DNA of 64,000 nucleotides, from positions 1 through 64,000 of the forward strand of contig UQMD01000010.1 of assembly GCA_900542155.1 (NCBI GenBank), in the 5' to 3' direction. This document shows positions 43,933 through 52,081 of this stretch, in pieces. How positions within the stretch are numbered: the first letter of the stretch is position 1; every line of letters starts with the position of its first letter. The DNA comes from an uncultured Collinsella sp. Its GTDB lineage: Bacteria > Actinomycetota > Coriobacteriia > Coriobacteriales > Coriobacteriaceae. A model generated the notes under the pieces. It searched no databases. It saw only the letters and a program-made list of their open reading frames with translations, and was not told where the DNA came from. The position numbers and the translations under genes are program-made.

Positions 43933-44820
43933 CTACCAGCTCAGCAGCTCGTAGCCGTCCTCGGTCACCACGAGCTGTACCTCGCACTGGGCCGAATCGC
44001 TGCCGTCCTTGGTGCGCACGCACCAGCCGTCACCCTTGCTGATCTTGATGTCGGGCGCTCCGGCGTTGACCATGGGCTCGATGGTAAAGACCATGCCCGG
44101 GGCCATGATGGTGTCCACATCGGGCGCCTCGGTGGTAAAGCCCACAAACGGGTCCTCGTGGAACTCCTTACCGATGCCGTGCCCGCCGTACTCGCGCACC
44201 ACGCTAAAGCCGGCGTCCTCGACGGTCTTTTGCACTGCCTCGGCCATAACGGACAACGGCAGCCATGGCTTGACGGCCGCCAGACCCGCCTCCACGCTGG
44301 CACGGGTGACGTCGACCAGGCGCTGGCGCTCGGCCGAGACCTCGCCGATGCAGAACATGCGGCTCGAATCACTAAAGTAACCGTCCAAGATCGTGGAGCA
44401 GTCCACGTTGATGATGTCGCCCTCGTGCAGCACGTCCGTATCGCAGGGGATACCGTGGCAGACCACATCATTGATCGAGGTGCACACGCTCTTGGGGTAG
44501 CCCTCGTAGTTGAGGTCGGCCGGCGTGCCACCGTGCTCGACGGTGTAGTCGTAGATCATCTGGTCGATCTGGTTGGTGGTCATGCCCGCGGCGATGTGCT
44601 CGCCCACGTAGTCGAGCACGCCCACGTTGATAGCCGCCGAGCGCTTGATGCCCTCGATATCGGCGGGCGTCTTGTAGAGCGTGCGGGGCAGAACCTCCCA
44701 GCCCTCTTCCCAGAGGCGCTCGAGGCGCTCGTCGAAGGCGCTATGGCATTTCTTGTATTTTTTGCCGCTGCCGCACCAGCAAGCATCGTTGCGGCCGGGC
44801 ACGGGTCCATTGTCAAACAT
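43933..44820 (-). CDS. map: Methionine aminopeptidase type I with SEC-C zinc motif
   Basis: 295 residues. An N-terminal SEC-C motif (Cys14, Cys16, Cys25-His26 in ACWCGSGKKYKKCH) likely binds zinc and helps ribosome or partner contact. The catalytic domain removes N-terminal Met: VCHGIPCD, the metal ligand Asp in INVDCSTILDGYFSDSS, His in EYGGHGIGKEFHEDP, Glu in VFTIEPMV and the last Glu in QCEVQLVVTEDG. The SEC-C-containing form is common in gram-positive anaerobes. GGAAG lies shortly before the ATG. It is not in the usual adk-map-infA cluster and may be a second copy in the genome. Confidence 0.94.
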   Translation of the reverse strand: MFDNGPVPGRNDACWCGSGKKYKKCHSAFDERLERLWEEGWEVLPRTLYKTPADIEGIKRSAAINVGVLDYVGEHIAAGMTTNQIDQMIYDYTVEHGGTPADLNYEGYPKSVCTSINDVVCHGIPCDTDVLHEGDIINVDCSTILDGYFSDSSRMFCIGEVSAERQRLVDVTRASVEAGLAAVKPWLPLSVMAEAVQKTVEDAGFSVVREYGGHGIGKEFHEDPFVGFTTEAPDVDTIMAPGMVFTIEPMVNAGAPDIKISKGDGWCVRTKDGSDSAQCEVQLVVTEDGYELLSW

Positions 44821-44872
44821 GGCTAACTTCCTTTCATTCGCAGCTAGTATAGCCCACTCACGCGTCCATAAA

Positions 44873-44939
44873 AGTTGCGGTGATATAGTTCCGATTTAAG
44901 CGGTTTAACAGCACAAATAGGAACTATATCACCGCAACT
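44873..44939. repeat. AGTTGCGGTG palindromic repeat, copy 4
   Basis: Arms AGTTGCGGTGATATAGTTCC and its complement pair perfectly, with extra pairing GATTT/AAATA inside. It lies between the starts and stops of the map and radical SAM genes. Confidence 0.85.
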
Positions 44940-44980
44940 GATGGGGCGGGATGGCGGGCACTAGCTGCTGCGTGGTTTTG

Positions 44981-45763
44981 CTAGTAGCTCACCTGGCAGG
45001 GAATGCCGAGGGCTTGGACGCGCGCGGCAATGGCGTCGAGCACCTCGGGCGCCGCTTTAGCAAGGCCGGCGACCGGTGTCTCGCGCGCCACCGTGTAGAT
45101 GGTCGCTTCTTGCGGGCGAATGCGCTCAAGCGCTGCGAGCCAGGGGGCAACGTATTCCTCGCCGGTGTTATCGAGAGACTTGCCCCGGTGCTCGCCGCTC
45201 AAAAACATCGTCTGGATAATGACATGACCGTTAAAGCTCTCGAACGTTTCGATCTGGTGCTCTACATCGTAGGGGCCAACGGGCTGGTCGAGCAGCTGGA
45301 TAAATGCCGGGTCGACCGTATCGAGCTTAAGAATGTTGTCGTCGACCATCATGAGCGCATCGTGTACCTCGGGGCGGTCGGCGCGCGTGCCGTTGGAGAG
45401 CACGGCGATCTTGGAGTTCGGGGCAAGCTCGTCGCGCAGCGCGACGGCACCGGCGATGGCCTGCGGAAACTCTGGTGCGGCGGTGGGCTCACCGTTGCCG
45501 GCAAACGTGATCACATCGGGGAGCTCTCCCTCGGTTGCCATCTCGCGCAGCTTTGCCTCGAGTGCATCAAGCACCACGGCAGCCGTGTTATACGACTCGT
45601 GGCAGGGGCGCTCGGCGTTGAGGCCGTTTTCGCAGTAAATGCAGTCGAACGTGCAGATTTTGCCGCTGGCGGGCATCATGTTGACGCCGAGCGAGAGACC
45701 AAGGCGACGGCTGCGAACGGGCCCAAAGATGGGGCTGGCATTCAAAAACGTAGACATAGACAT
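44981..45763 (-). CDS. Radical SAM protein of the COG0731-like group
   Basis: 260 residues. Cluster cysteines Cys37, Cys41 and Cys44 lie in ICTFDCIYCENG. SPIFGPVRSRRLGLSLGVNMMP precedes them (landmarks GPVRSRRLG), and FAGNGEPTAAPEF is the SAM-binding Gly-rich loop. The layout resembles bacterial proteins distantly related to the tRNA wyosine enzyme TYW1, but no substrate is established for them. The ATG at 45763 has GAGGAG four bases upstream; a longer frame from 45871 has no such site. Divergent from the alpha/beta hydrolase. Confidence 0.85.
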   Translation of the reverse strand: MSMSTFLNASPIFGPVRSRRLGLSLGVNMMPASGKICTFDCIYCENGLNAERPCHESYNTAAVVLDALEAKLREMATEGELPDVITFAGNGEPTAAPEFPQAIAGAVALRDELAPNSKIAVLSNGTRADRPEVHDALMMVDDNILKLDTVDPAFIQLLDQPVGPYDVEHQIETFESFNGHVIIQTMFLSGEHRGKSLDNTGEEYVAPWLAALERIRPQEATIYTVARETPVAGLAKAAPEVLDAIAARVQALGIPCQVSY

Positions 45764-45982
45764 ATGCTCCTCAAGACAATTGTGCCTAAGCATAGCATCG
45801 GCTCCGAAGCAAGGTGCGGGCTCTTGCTTTACAAGTTTCGTTTTTGCACGTCGCTCATTATGCCGTGCCATGAAAAGCCTCAGGTCGGGTACAGTTAATC
45901 TGTTAACAAAGCGTAAAGCAATGCGGGTCTATCCAACCGTACTGACGGGCAACTGGATGGGCATTGACGATGGGAACACAGT

Positions 45983-46780
45983 ATGGATTTTACGGTTGAG
46001 AATGCGGGCACCACGATCGCCTGTCGCGAGTATGCCGGCCCGGTTGTATCGTCCGATACGCCCGCCTTGGTGTGCGTGCACGGCGCCTGCGTCGACGGCA
46101 CATTTTTTGACGGCATCGCCCGCGAGCTCGCCTGTGACTACCGCGTCATTGCCTACGACCGCCGCGGTTGCGGCGAGAGCGGCGACGCTGCAGACGGACG
46201 CTACGACCTCGCCGTCCAAGCCGCCGACCTGCAGGCCGTTATCGAGCATGTCGGCGTTCCGGCAAATGTCCTCGCGCACAGTGCCGGCACGCTGGTGGCT
46301 CTGGAGTTTCTCCGTACAAACCCGACCATTGTCTCGCGTGCGATTCTGCATGAACCCGCCGTGACAAACAAAGGCGCCGGCCTGGGTGTGGCCCCGGTTT
46401 TGCTCGAGATGATTGCTGCAGGAAAGGTCTCGAGGGCGCTAAGGGCCTTCCTGGGCGCCATTGGCGATTCGGACCCTCAAGCCCCCAAGTTAACCGAGGC
46501 AGAAGCCAAGCATGCCCTGCGCAACGGCCGCAGTTTCATGGCAAACGAATACGAGACCACTATGACCTGCGTTCCCAATTGGGATGGCGTCCGCGCATCG
46601 AAAACGGTGGCCGCCGTGTTCCTAGGCGAGCTCTCGATTGGCACGCCCCGCGAGGCGGGCACGAGGACAGCGGCTGAGCTTTTGAATTGTCCGCTCGCAG
46701 TAGTTCCCGGCGCGCACAACGGGTTGCGCGATCGTCCGGCAGCGGCCGCCCAGGCCGTCCGTGGCATCCTGGGGCTCTAG
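45983..46780 (+). CDS. Alpha/beta hydrolase
   Basis: 265-residue alpha/beta hydrolase. The oxyanion region is VCVHGACVDG, followed by YDRRGCGESG. The nucleophile Ser lies in LAHSAGTLVALEFL, and the His in VPGAHNGLRDRP. The cap after HEPAV is short. There is no signal peptide, so it is cytoplasmic. The Shine-Dalgarno is weak. The substrate is unknown; esterase and C-C hydrolase activities both occur in the family. Confidence 0.82.
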   Translation: MDFTVENAGTTIACREYAGPVVSSDTPALVCVHGACVDGTFFDGIARELACDYRVIAYDRRGCGESGDAADGRYDLAVQAADLQAVIEHVGVPANVLAHSAGTLVALEFLRTNPTIVSRAILHEPAVTNKGAGLGVAPVLLEMIAAGKVSRALRAFLGAIGDSDPQAPKLTEAEAKHALRNGRSFMANEYETTMTCVPNWDGVRASKTVAAVFLGELSIGTPREAGTRTAAELLNCPLAVVPGAHNGLRDRPAAAAQAVRGILGL

Positions 46781-46989
46781 CGGCCGAATCATCAAACGGG
46801 CTTCTTTCGTAGACGTTTCGGCTGTGTTAACAAGGATGCTCAAAACCCAACGTCTGCGGCTTCAGCCCTGCCGTCTGCCAACTCATGAAAAAGAAGCGGT
46901 ATTCACGTGCGTACCTGCATCGACAAGGTGCTACCCTTGTAACATTTGGTACCCACTGCTACCAAGCAAAACTACTGAAAGGGCCCCCT

Positions 46990-48870
46990 ATGCTCAATAA
47001 TCACGAGGCCAATCTAACCGACGAGGAGGCTGCCGCCGAGGTCGCCCGTGTCGCGAAGACCTACCCCGTGGTACGTTTGCTGTCGGCCGACCAGATTAAG
47101 GGCGATCCCAACTGCCTGCTCGCCGGCGATCGGTGTCCCTGTCTGCGCCAGTCAGGTCTGGAGGTCTTGGCAGGTTCCGATGAGGTGTCGGAACGGCTTC
47201 TCAACGATGGCGTTGAGTACCGCGCTCGTCTGCGCCCTCTGAAGGTCGAGGGCGAGCCCCACGTCCTGCTGATGGTGCGTCCGATTGATGAACAGGAGGC
47301 CGCAGAAGAGGACCTTGTCTACACCGACGTGCTGACGAGCGTGCGCAATCGCCGATATTACGAGGAAAAGCTTCGCAGCGCCCGCATGCAGGCCGGCGTG
47401 GCCATGATCGACCTTGATGATTTTAGGGTCTTCAACGATACCTGTGGCCGTCATGCCGGCGACCTTGCACTCGGTGCTGTGGCGACGGCCATACGCAGCG
47501 GTATTCGTTCGACTGACGAGCTCGTGCGCTATGGCTGCGATAAGTTTGTGGCCGTCATGCCCAATATCCCCTCCGATGACTTCGCCCGTCGTCTGCGTCA
47601 CGTATCCGATGCCGTTCACTCCACGGTTATTCCGGGCCATGAGCGTGTTAGCTTGACGGCATGTGTTGGTGGCGTTCGCATTAATGGCGAGACGGTCGAT
47701 GAGGGCGTTGGCCGTGCTGTCCAATTATTGAGCCGCGCTAAGGCAAAAGCCGGTACGGTCATGACCGATACCGATTCCATCGAGGCCTTCCAAAGCGAAA
47801 AGCCTACGGTGCTTATCGTCGATGACTCCGAGATGAACCGAGCTATTCTCAGCGAGATGCTCAAGGACGAGTATTGCATCCTCGAGGCCGATAGCGGTCG
47901 CGCAGCGCTCGACATGGTCGACCGCTATGGCGATGAGTTGTCGCTCGTGCTGCTGGACATTGTCATGCCGGGCATGAACGGCTTTGAGGTGTTGGGCGAT
48001 CTGTCGCGCCGGTCGATTATTGACAATCTGCCTGTCATCATGATCTCGAGCGAAGATTCTGACGATGTGGTGCTGCGCGCGTATGAGCTGGGTGCCTCGG
48101 ACTATGTCAACCGCCCGTTTGACTCTCGTGTCGTGCGCCGCCGTGTGAGCAACACCATCCGCCTGTACGCCAAACAGCGCCGTCTGACGAGCCTGTTGTC
48201 CCAGCAGTACAACGAGCGCGTCAAGAACAGTCGCATGCTCATCGACATCATGGCCGGCGTCATGGAGCTCCGCAATGGCGAGAGCGGCAGGCACGTTACG
48301 AACATCGAGAAGCTGACCGAGCTGCTGCTTGGCTGTCTGGTCCACCGTAGCGACAACATCTCCCTCGACAACGAGGAGCGCTCCACGATTGCCCTGGCTT
48401 CGGCGCTGCACGATATCGGCAAGATGTCGATTGACGATGCGATTCTCAACAAGCCCGGGCGCCTCACGTCCGAGGAGTTCGAGATTATGAAGACGCATAC
48501 CACGATCGGCGCCGACATGCTGCATGAGCTGGGCCGCCATCACGCCGGCAATGCGCTTATGGAATATGCGTACCAGATTGCGCGTTGGCACCACGAGCGC
48601 TGGGACGGCAAGGGTTATCCCGACGGCCTTAAGGGCGACGATATCCCCATCGCCGCGCAGGTAGTTTCGGTGGCCGACGTGTACGATGCGCTGACGAGCG
48701 TCCGCGTGTACAAGGATGCCATCCCGCACGAGGAGGCGATTCAGATGATCCTGGACGGTAAGTGCGGCACCTTTAACCCGCTGCTGCTCGACTGCCTGCT
48801 CGAGGTGCAAGACCGTATTGCCGAAACATTGGCGCATCCTGCCGAGGTCGTTGCGCTTCCTACGATTTAG
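46990..48870 (+). CDS. HD-GYP response regulator with degenerate GGDEF domain
   Basis: 626 residues. After an N-terminal segment (about 1-105) comes a GGDEF-like domain (about 105-270) whose active loop reads YGCDKF (181-186), so cyclase activity is unlikely. Next is a receiver domain (about 277-395) with VLIVDDSE, phospho-acceptor Asp323 in LLDIVMPGMNG and Lys-position Asn-Arg in YVNRPF, where the usual Lys seems to be replaced. Last is an HD-GYP phosphodiesterase with His474-Asp475 and GYP at 542-544. It would hydrolyse cyclic di-GMP or a related dinucleotide. AAAGGG precedes the ATG. The next gene is a phosphotransfer protein, likely its phosphate source. Confidence 0.9.
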   Translation: MLNNHEANLTDEEAAAEVARVAKTYPVVRLLSADQIKGDPNCLLAGDRCPCLRQSGLEVLAGSDEVSERLLNDGVEYRARLRPLKVEGEPHVLLMVRPIDEQEAAEEDLVYTDVLTSVRNRRYYEEKLRSARMQAGVAMIDLDDFRVFNDTCGRHAGDLALGAVATAIRSGIRSTDELVRYGCDKFVAVMPNIPSDDFARRLRHVSDAVHSTVIPGHERVSLTACVGGVRINGETVDEGVGRAVQLLSRAKAKAGTVMTDTDSIEAFQSEKPTVLIVDDSEMNRAILSEMLKDEYCILEADSGRAALDMVDRYGDELSLVLLDIVMPGMNGFEVLGDLSRRSIIDNLPVIMISSEDSDDVVLRAYELGASDYVNRPFDSRVVRRRVSNTIRLYAKQRRLTSLLSQQYNERVKNSRMLIDIMAGVMELRNGESGRHVTNIEKLTELLLGCLVHRSDNISLDNEERSTIALASALHDIGKMSIDDAILNKPGRLTSEEFEIMKTHTTIGADMLHELGRHHAGNALMEYAYQIARWHHERWDGKGYPDGLKGDDIPIAAQVVSVADVYDALTSVRVYKDAIPHEEAIQMILDGKCGTFNPLLLDCLLEVQDRIAETLAHPAEVVALPTI

Positions 48871-48893
48871 TTTGACCAAAGGAGTTTGAATCC

Positions 48894-49250
48894 ATGATTT
48901 CCATGCGTGAAGCGTATGAGAAGATCGGCGCCAATTATGATGACGCTTGCACTCGGCTGATGGGCGAGGAGATGCTTGCCCGTTTTGCCCTCAAGTTTTT
49001 GGATGACGAGAGTATGGACAAGCTGGAGGCTGCCATGGCGGCAGGAGACGCCAAGGAAGCGTTTATGGCGGCGCACACGCTCAAGGGCGTGAGCCAGAAC
49101 TTGGGATTCGATAATCTGTTCGAGCCGGCGGTCGTGGTGACCGAAGCGCTGCGCGGTGCCGATACTGTTGACGGCGCTCGTGAGGGAATGCATGCGCTGC
49201 AGCAGCAATATGCGGCCACAATGTCGGCCTTACGCGAGGCGGCTGAATAA
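48894..49250 (+). CDS. Hpt (histidine phosphotransfer) protein
   Basis: 118-residue four-helix Hpt protein. The phosphorylated His61 lies in AHTLKGVSQNLGF, the hallmark of the family. AAAGGAG lies before the ATG, 23 bases after the HD-GYP gene, so the two are co-transcribed. It should pass phosphate between a hybrid sensor kinase, not found in this window, and the receiver domain of the HD-GYP protein. Confidence 0.92.
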   Translation: MISMREAYEKIGANYDDACTRLMGEEMLARFALKFLDDESMDKLEAAMAAGDAKEAFMAAHTLKGVSQNLGFDNLFEPAVVVTEALRGADTVDGAREGMHALQQQYAATMSALREAAE

Positions 49251-49276
49251 GAGCTTACGTGCATTGTGATGACTAT

Positions 49277-49340
49277 GAGCGTGGATAATCTCCCGTTTTA
49301 GGCCCGGTGGCGGTCTCAAAGTGGGAGATTATCCACGCTC
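49277..49340. repeat. Perfect 18-bp inverted repeat after the Hpt gene
   Basis: GAGCGTGGATAATCTCCC and its exact complement are separated by 28 bases. No T-run follows either arm, so a simple terminator is unlikely. It resembles the other intergenic palindromes in size but shares no loop sequence with them. Confidence 0.7.
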
Positions 49341-49401
49341 GTTCGGTAAGTGTCCAAAAATTCACTCTCGCGCACTGGCGGGGCTTTCCGCATGCAATCC
49401 A

Positions 49402-49435
49402 TATCGTTGTTCGATAAACTATTCGGATAACGATA
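49402..49435. promoter_or_regulatory. TATCG-N5-CGATA operator pair upstream of the DUF2975 gene
   Basis: TATCGTTGTTCGATA (49402-49416) is a perfect inverted repeat of TATCG. ATTCGGATAACGATA (49421-49435) is a second, imperfect site. A third similar site lies before the ABC gene at 50446. The HTH protein encoded at 50025 is the natural candidate to bind them. Confidence 0.6.
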
Positions 49436-49455
49436 GATTCGATGAGGGTGAGTGT

Positions 49456-50016
49456 ATGTCCAACAGCGTTCAGCGTATGGCCAAGGCGGGCGAGACTGTA
49501 AGGAAGCTTGGCTTTTGCATGGCGGTCGTTTTTGCGGGAATGCTCGTCGCTTTTGCCGCGTTGGTTGTTTACGTGATCTGGTATGCGGTTGCAAACGTTG
49601 TTTCTGTCGATTCTTTCGGTGTCGTGACGCTTCTCGATGGCGGGAGCATCGTTATCCCAAGCGGGCTGTGCCTGGCACTCGTCGTGAGTGTTTCGCTTGT
49701 CGTTTTGTGCGGAATCAGCCGTGACATTTCGCGGGGCGTATCGCCCTTTACCAGGGCGCATGTGCGGCTTATCCGTGTTCTCGCGCTTGCCTTTGCTGTT
49801 AACGCCGCGGTTTCGCTTGTTGGTGCCTATGGATCGGTCAATCTTACCATTGGTGGGCTGGAGCTTTGCGTCGTGCCTCATTCCTTTGTTATCGCGATTT
49901 GCCAGGGCGTTGCCTTTGACGCGGGGTCGCTTATCGGCGCGGCCGTCTGTTTGTTTGTCTCGGTGATCTGGAGCTATGCCTCGCTGCTCCAGGAGCAGTC
50001 TGACGAGCTTGTGTAG
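49456..50016 (+). CDS. DUF2975 membrane protein
   Basis: 186 residues with four membrane segments (about 20-45, 70-92, 110-130 and 148-178). The conserved DUF2975 segment is ISRDISRGVSPFTRAHVRLIRVLA, given in part as SRGVSPFT. DUF2975 proteins almost always pair with a small HTH protein, here eight bases downstream, suggesting a membrane partner that controls it. The molecular role is unknown. It starts at ATG 49456 with GAGGGTGAG upstream. Confidence 0.85.
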   Translation: MSNSVQRMAKAGETVRKLGFCMAVVFAGMLVAFAALVVYVIWYAVANVVSVDSFGVVTLLDGGSIVIPSGLCLALVVSVSLVVLCGISRDISRGVSPFTRAHVRLIRVLALAFAVNAAVSLVGAYGSVNLTIGGLELCVVPHSFVIAICQGVAFDAGSLIGAAVCLFVSVIWSYASLLQEQSDELV

Positions 50017-50024
50017 GAGGAAAC

Positions 50025-50354
50025 ATGAGCTATCTCATCATCGAGCTTGAGACGCAGCTGCTTAAGACCGGAAAGACCAGCTCTGATCTGATTCGTGCCA
50101 CGGGGCATACTCCGGCTAATATTTCTAAGCTAAGAAACGGAAAAATTAAAGCTATTCGTCTTAAGACGCTTCTTGAAATCTGTGATGAGCTTGATTGTCA
50201 ACCGGGAGATATTATTCAGCGCGTGAGCGAGAAAGAGCTCGAGGAACTTATTGTCGAGCGCGCGAAGAATGCCGTGAGGCAGATGCGGGATGGCAGAGGC
50301 AATGAGGCGTCGCTTCCGACATCGGTCTTTGCTGTCGATTTGAGCGACGAGTAG
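50025..50354 (+). CDS. Small Cro/CI-type helix-turn-helix regulator (YozG-like)
   Basis: 109 residues. The helix-turn-helix occupies about 17-64, with recognition region TGHTPANISKLRNGKIKAIRL and the family ending ICDELDCQPGDIIQ (landmarks). A charged C-terminal tail follows. AGGAGG lies eight bases before the ATG. It is the partner of the upstream DUF2975 gene and probably autoregulates through the TATCG-N5-CGATA sites. A similar site in front of the next operon suggests it also controls the ABC transporter. Confidence 0.87.
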   Translation: MSYLIIELETQLLKTGKTSSDLIRATGHTPANISKLRNGKIKAIRLKTLLEICDELDCQPGDIIQRVSEKELEELIVERAKNAVRQMRDGRGNEASLPTSVFAVDLSDE

Positions 50355-50394
50355 CATAAAGCGAACAACTAAAACGAAATATCAGCGTGAAGGG

Positions 50395-50421
50395 ACCCGT
50401 GTCTAACACGGGTTCTTTCTT
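50395..50421 (+). terminator. Intrinsic terminator after the HTH gene
   Basis: ACCCGTGT/ACACGGGT stem with a short loop, followed by TCTTTCTTTT. It separates the regulator pair from the ABC operon promoter. Confidence 0.85.
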
Positions 50422-50430
50422 TTGGATTAT

Positions 50431-50462
50431 CTTGACAAATACGAGTTATCGAAAAACAATAA
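50431..50462 (+). promoter_or_regulatory. Promoter with operator-like site before the ABC operon
   Basis: A consensus -35 TTGACA (50431-50436) is followed by an AT-rich stretch ending AATAAT as a possible -10. Between and over them lies TATCGAAAAACAATA (50446-50460), which matches the complement of the site at 49402 at 13 of 15 positions. Confidence 0.55.
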
Positions 50463-50498
50463 TAACCATGGAAAACGATAAAGGAAAGAAGGAGCGAT

Positions 50499-51260
50499 AT
50501 GAGCGGTTTTGTTATCAAGCAGAACGGGAGGCCAATGAGCGCATCAACGATAAAGCTATCAAAGGTGTCAAAGCGCTATGGAAAACGGCGTGTGTTGCAT
50601 GACGTTTCCTTCGAGGTGGGTCAGTCTGAGCTTTGCGCCCTTGTTGGTGCAAACGGGGCGGGTAAAAGCACGCTTATTAAAATAGTGCTGGGCCTCTGTG
50701 GGCCATCGTCGGGGAGTGTGGAGCTCTTTGGAGGCAAGTCGAAAAAAGAGCTGAGTCTGATGCGGACGCGTGTCGGCTATGTGCCAGATTCCAGCGGAGC
50801 ATACCAATCCCTCAGTGCGGCTGAGAATCTTCGGATCCGATGTGCGGAATGGGGGCTCGATGAGAAACGTGAGGTTCCTCGCGTTTTGAGCCTTGTCGGG
50901 CTGGACGTCGATGAGAAAAAGAACGTGGGCAGTTTTTCTCTGGGAATGAAACGGCGGCTGGATATAGCTACGGCTTTGTTGGGCGATACCGACGTACTAA
51001 TTTTCGATGAGCCGGCAAATGGATTGGATCCGCTGGGCATCGAGAGTATATGGGCCCTTATCGGTCGATTGAATCAAGAACAGGGCAAAACCATGCTTAT
51101 TTCTAGCCACGACTTGGATGAGCTGGCATCGGTTGCAACATGCTGCCTGTTTCTTCATGACGGCGAACTGCTGAAAAAGGAATCGATGGACATCATAAGG
51201 GATGAGGCGTCGTCCTTAAAAGAGTATTACAGGCGCTTGATGAAGGCGGTCTCGCTATGA
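50499..51260 (+). CDS. ABC transporter ATP-binding protein
   Basis: 253 residues. Walker A is GANGAGKST, the signature reads FSLGMKRRLD, typical of ABC-2 type exporters, Walker B is VLIFDEPANGLD, and the switch His is in ISSHDLDEL. AAGGAG lies five bases before the ATG. The final four bases overlap the first permease gene, giving a three-gene operon. Codon use is a little AT-richer than the genome core. The substrate is unknown; such ABC-2 systems often confer self-protection or export peptides. Confidence 0.92.
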   Translation: MSGFVIKQNGRPMSASTIKLSKVSKRYGKRRVLHDVSFEVGQSELCALVGANGAGKSTLIKIVLGLCGPSSGSVELFGGKSKKELSLMRTRVGYVPDSSGAYQSLSAAENLRIRCAEWGLDEKREVPRVLSLVGLDVDEKKNVGSFSLGMKRRLDIATALLGDTDVLIFDEPANGLDPLGIESIWALIGRLNQEQGKTMLISSHDLDELASVATCCLFLHDGELLKKESMDIIRDEASSLKEYYRRLMKAVSL

Positions 51261-52081
51261 AGCGGGCGATCCATCCCATAAAGGCAGATATGATGCGTTT
51301 GTACAGGATGTTTCCGGCGAAGCTTGGTCTTGCGCTTATGCTGGCGTTCGGCCTTCTCTTCGGTGTCTTTCTAAAAAACGGAACAACGTTGCTCGCCTTT
51401 GGCAATAGCGTTTTTGGGGAGGATATTGGTTTCTTCTGGAATGTAATCGATCCTTCTGCACCCGATGAGTCCCTTGTGCGCAGTGCTTTTGCCGGCACCT
51501 CTCTGTTCGTTCCACTCATCGTTTGCCTGGCGATTTTACAGGAGCACGGCTATGAAGAGGGATACCGAATTTCTTCAGCAAGAGGTCTTACCCGCTTTTA
51601 TGGGGTTCTAGCTCATGCGCTTTCGTCTGCTTTAATAATTGGCGCAGCATATAGTGCGCTTTGCTTTCTTCTGTTTGCAATAGCCATAATACGTGGAGGG
51701 CATAGCTACGCGCATGGCATGCTGGCTGCATTTTTGCCTGCAATGATAGTCAACACCGTATTGGTGATATCGGTTGCGCTGGAGACGGTGACCATCTATC
51801 GGATTACAGGCAGCGCTGTATTGAGCGGGGCTGCAATAATAATCGGATTTGTCATGAGCTTGACGCTCTACGGAGCCTTCCTTCAGGCACCTATACCATC
51901 CTTGCGATGGATCTTCTTCCTTCCTGGGCCGTACCTTGGAGTCGGATGCGCCCTTGGGTATAGCGATATGGGGCAACTGGCGCTTCTGGGCTATGGCGTG
52001 GCAGCCAGCTGTTTATCGGTATTGATTTACGCTCTCGTGAGCTTTCGTGCTGGGGGTGTGCTCAATGGCTCGTCAGACTAA
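51257..52081 (+). CDS. ABC-2-type transporter permease, first subunit
   Basis: 274 residues with about six membrane segments: at 22-42, 85-105, 120-145, 160-180, 195-215 and 245-265. It has a long extracytoplasmic loop between segments 1 and 2 (LLAFGNSVFGEDIGFFWN region). The conserved cytoplasmic EEGYRISSARGLTR resembles the coupling segment of ABC-2 permeases. It starts by ATGA overlap with the ATPase gene and its end overlaps the next gene by 17 bases. Confidence 0.82.
   Translation: MKRAIHPIKADMMRLYRMFPAKLGLALMLAFGLLFGVFLKNGTTLLAFGNSVFGEDIGFFWNVIDPSAPDESLVRSAFAGTSLFVPLIVCLAILQEHGYEEGYRISSARGLTRFYGVLAHALSSALIIGAAYSALCFLLFAIAIIRGGHSYAHGMLAAFLPAMIVNTVLVISVALETVTIYRITGSAVLSGAAIIIGFVMSLTLYGAFLQAPIPSLRWIFFLPGPYLGVGCALGYSDMGQLALLGYGVAASCLSVLIYALVSFRAGGVLNGSSD

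Noticed and set aside
50469..50602. 44-codon ORF (MENDKGKK...) overlapping the ABC ATPase start
   Set aside because: It lies over the ribosome binding site and start of the ATPase gene in another frame and has no strong Shine-Dalgarno of its own.
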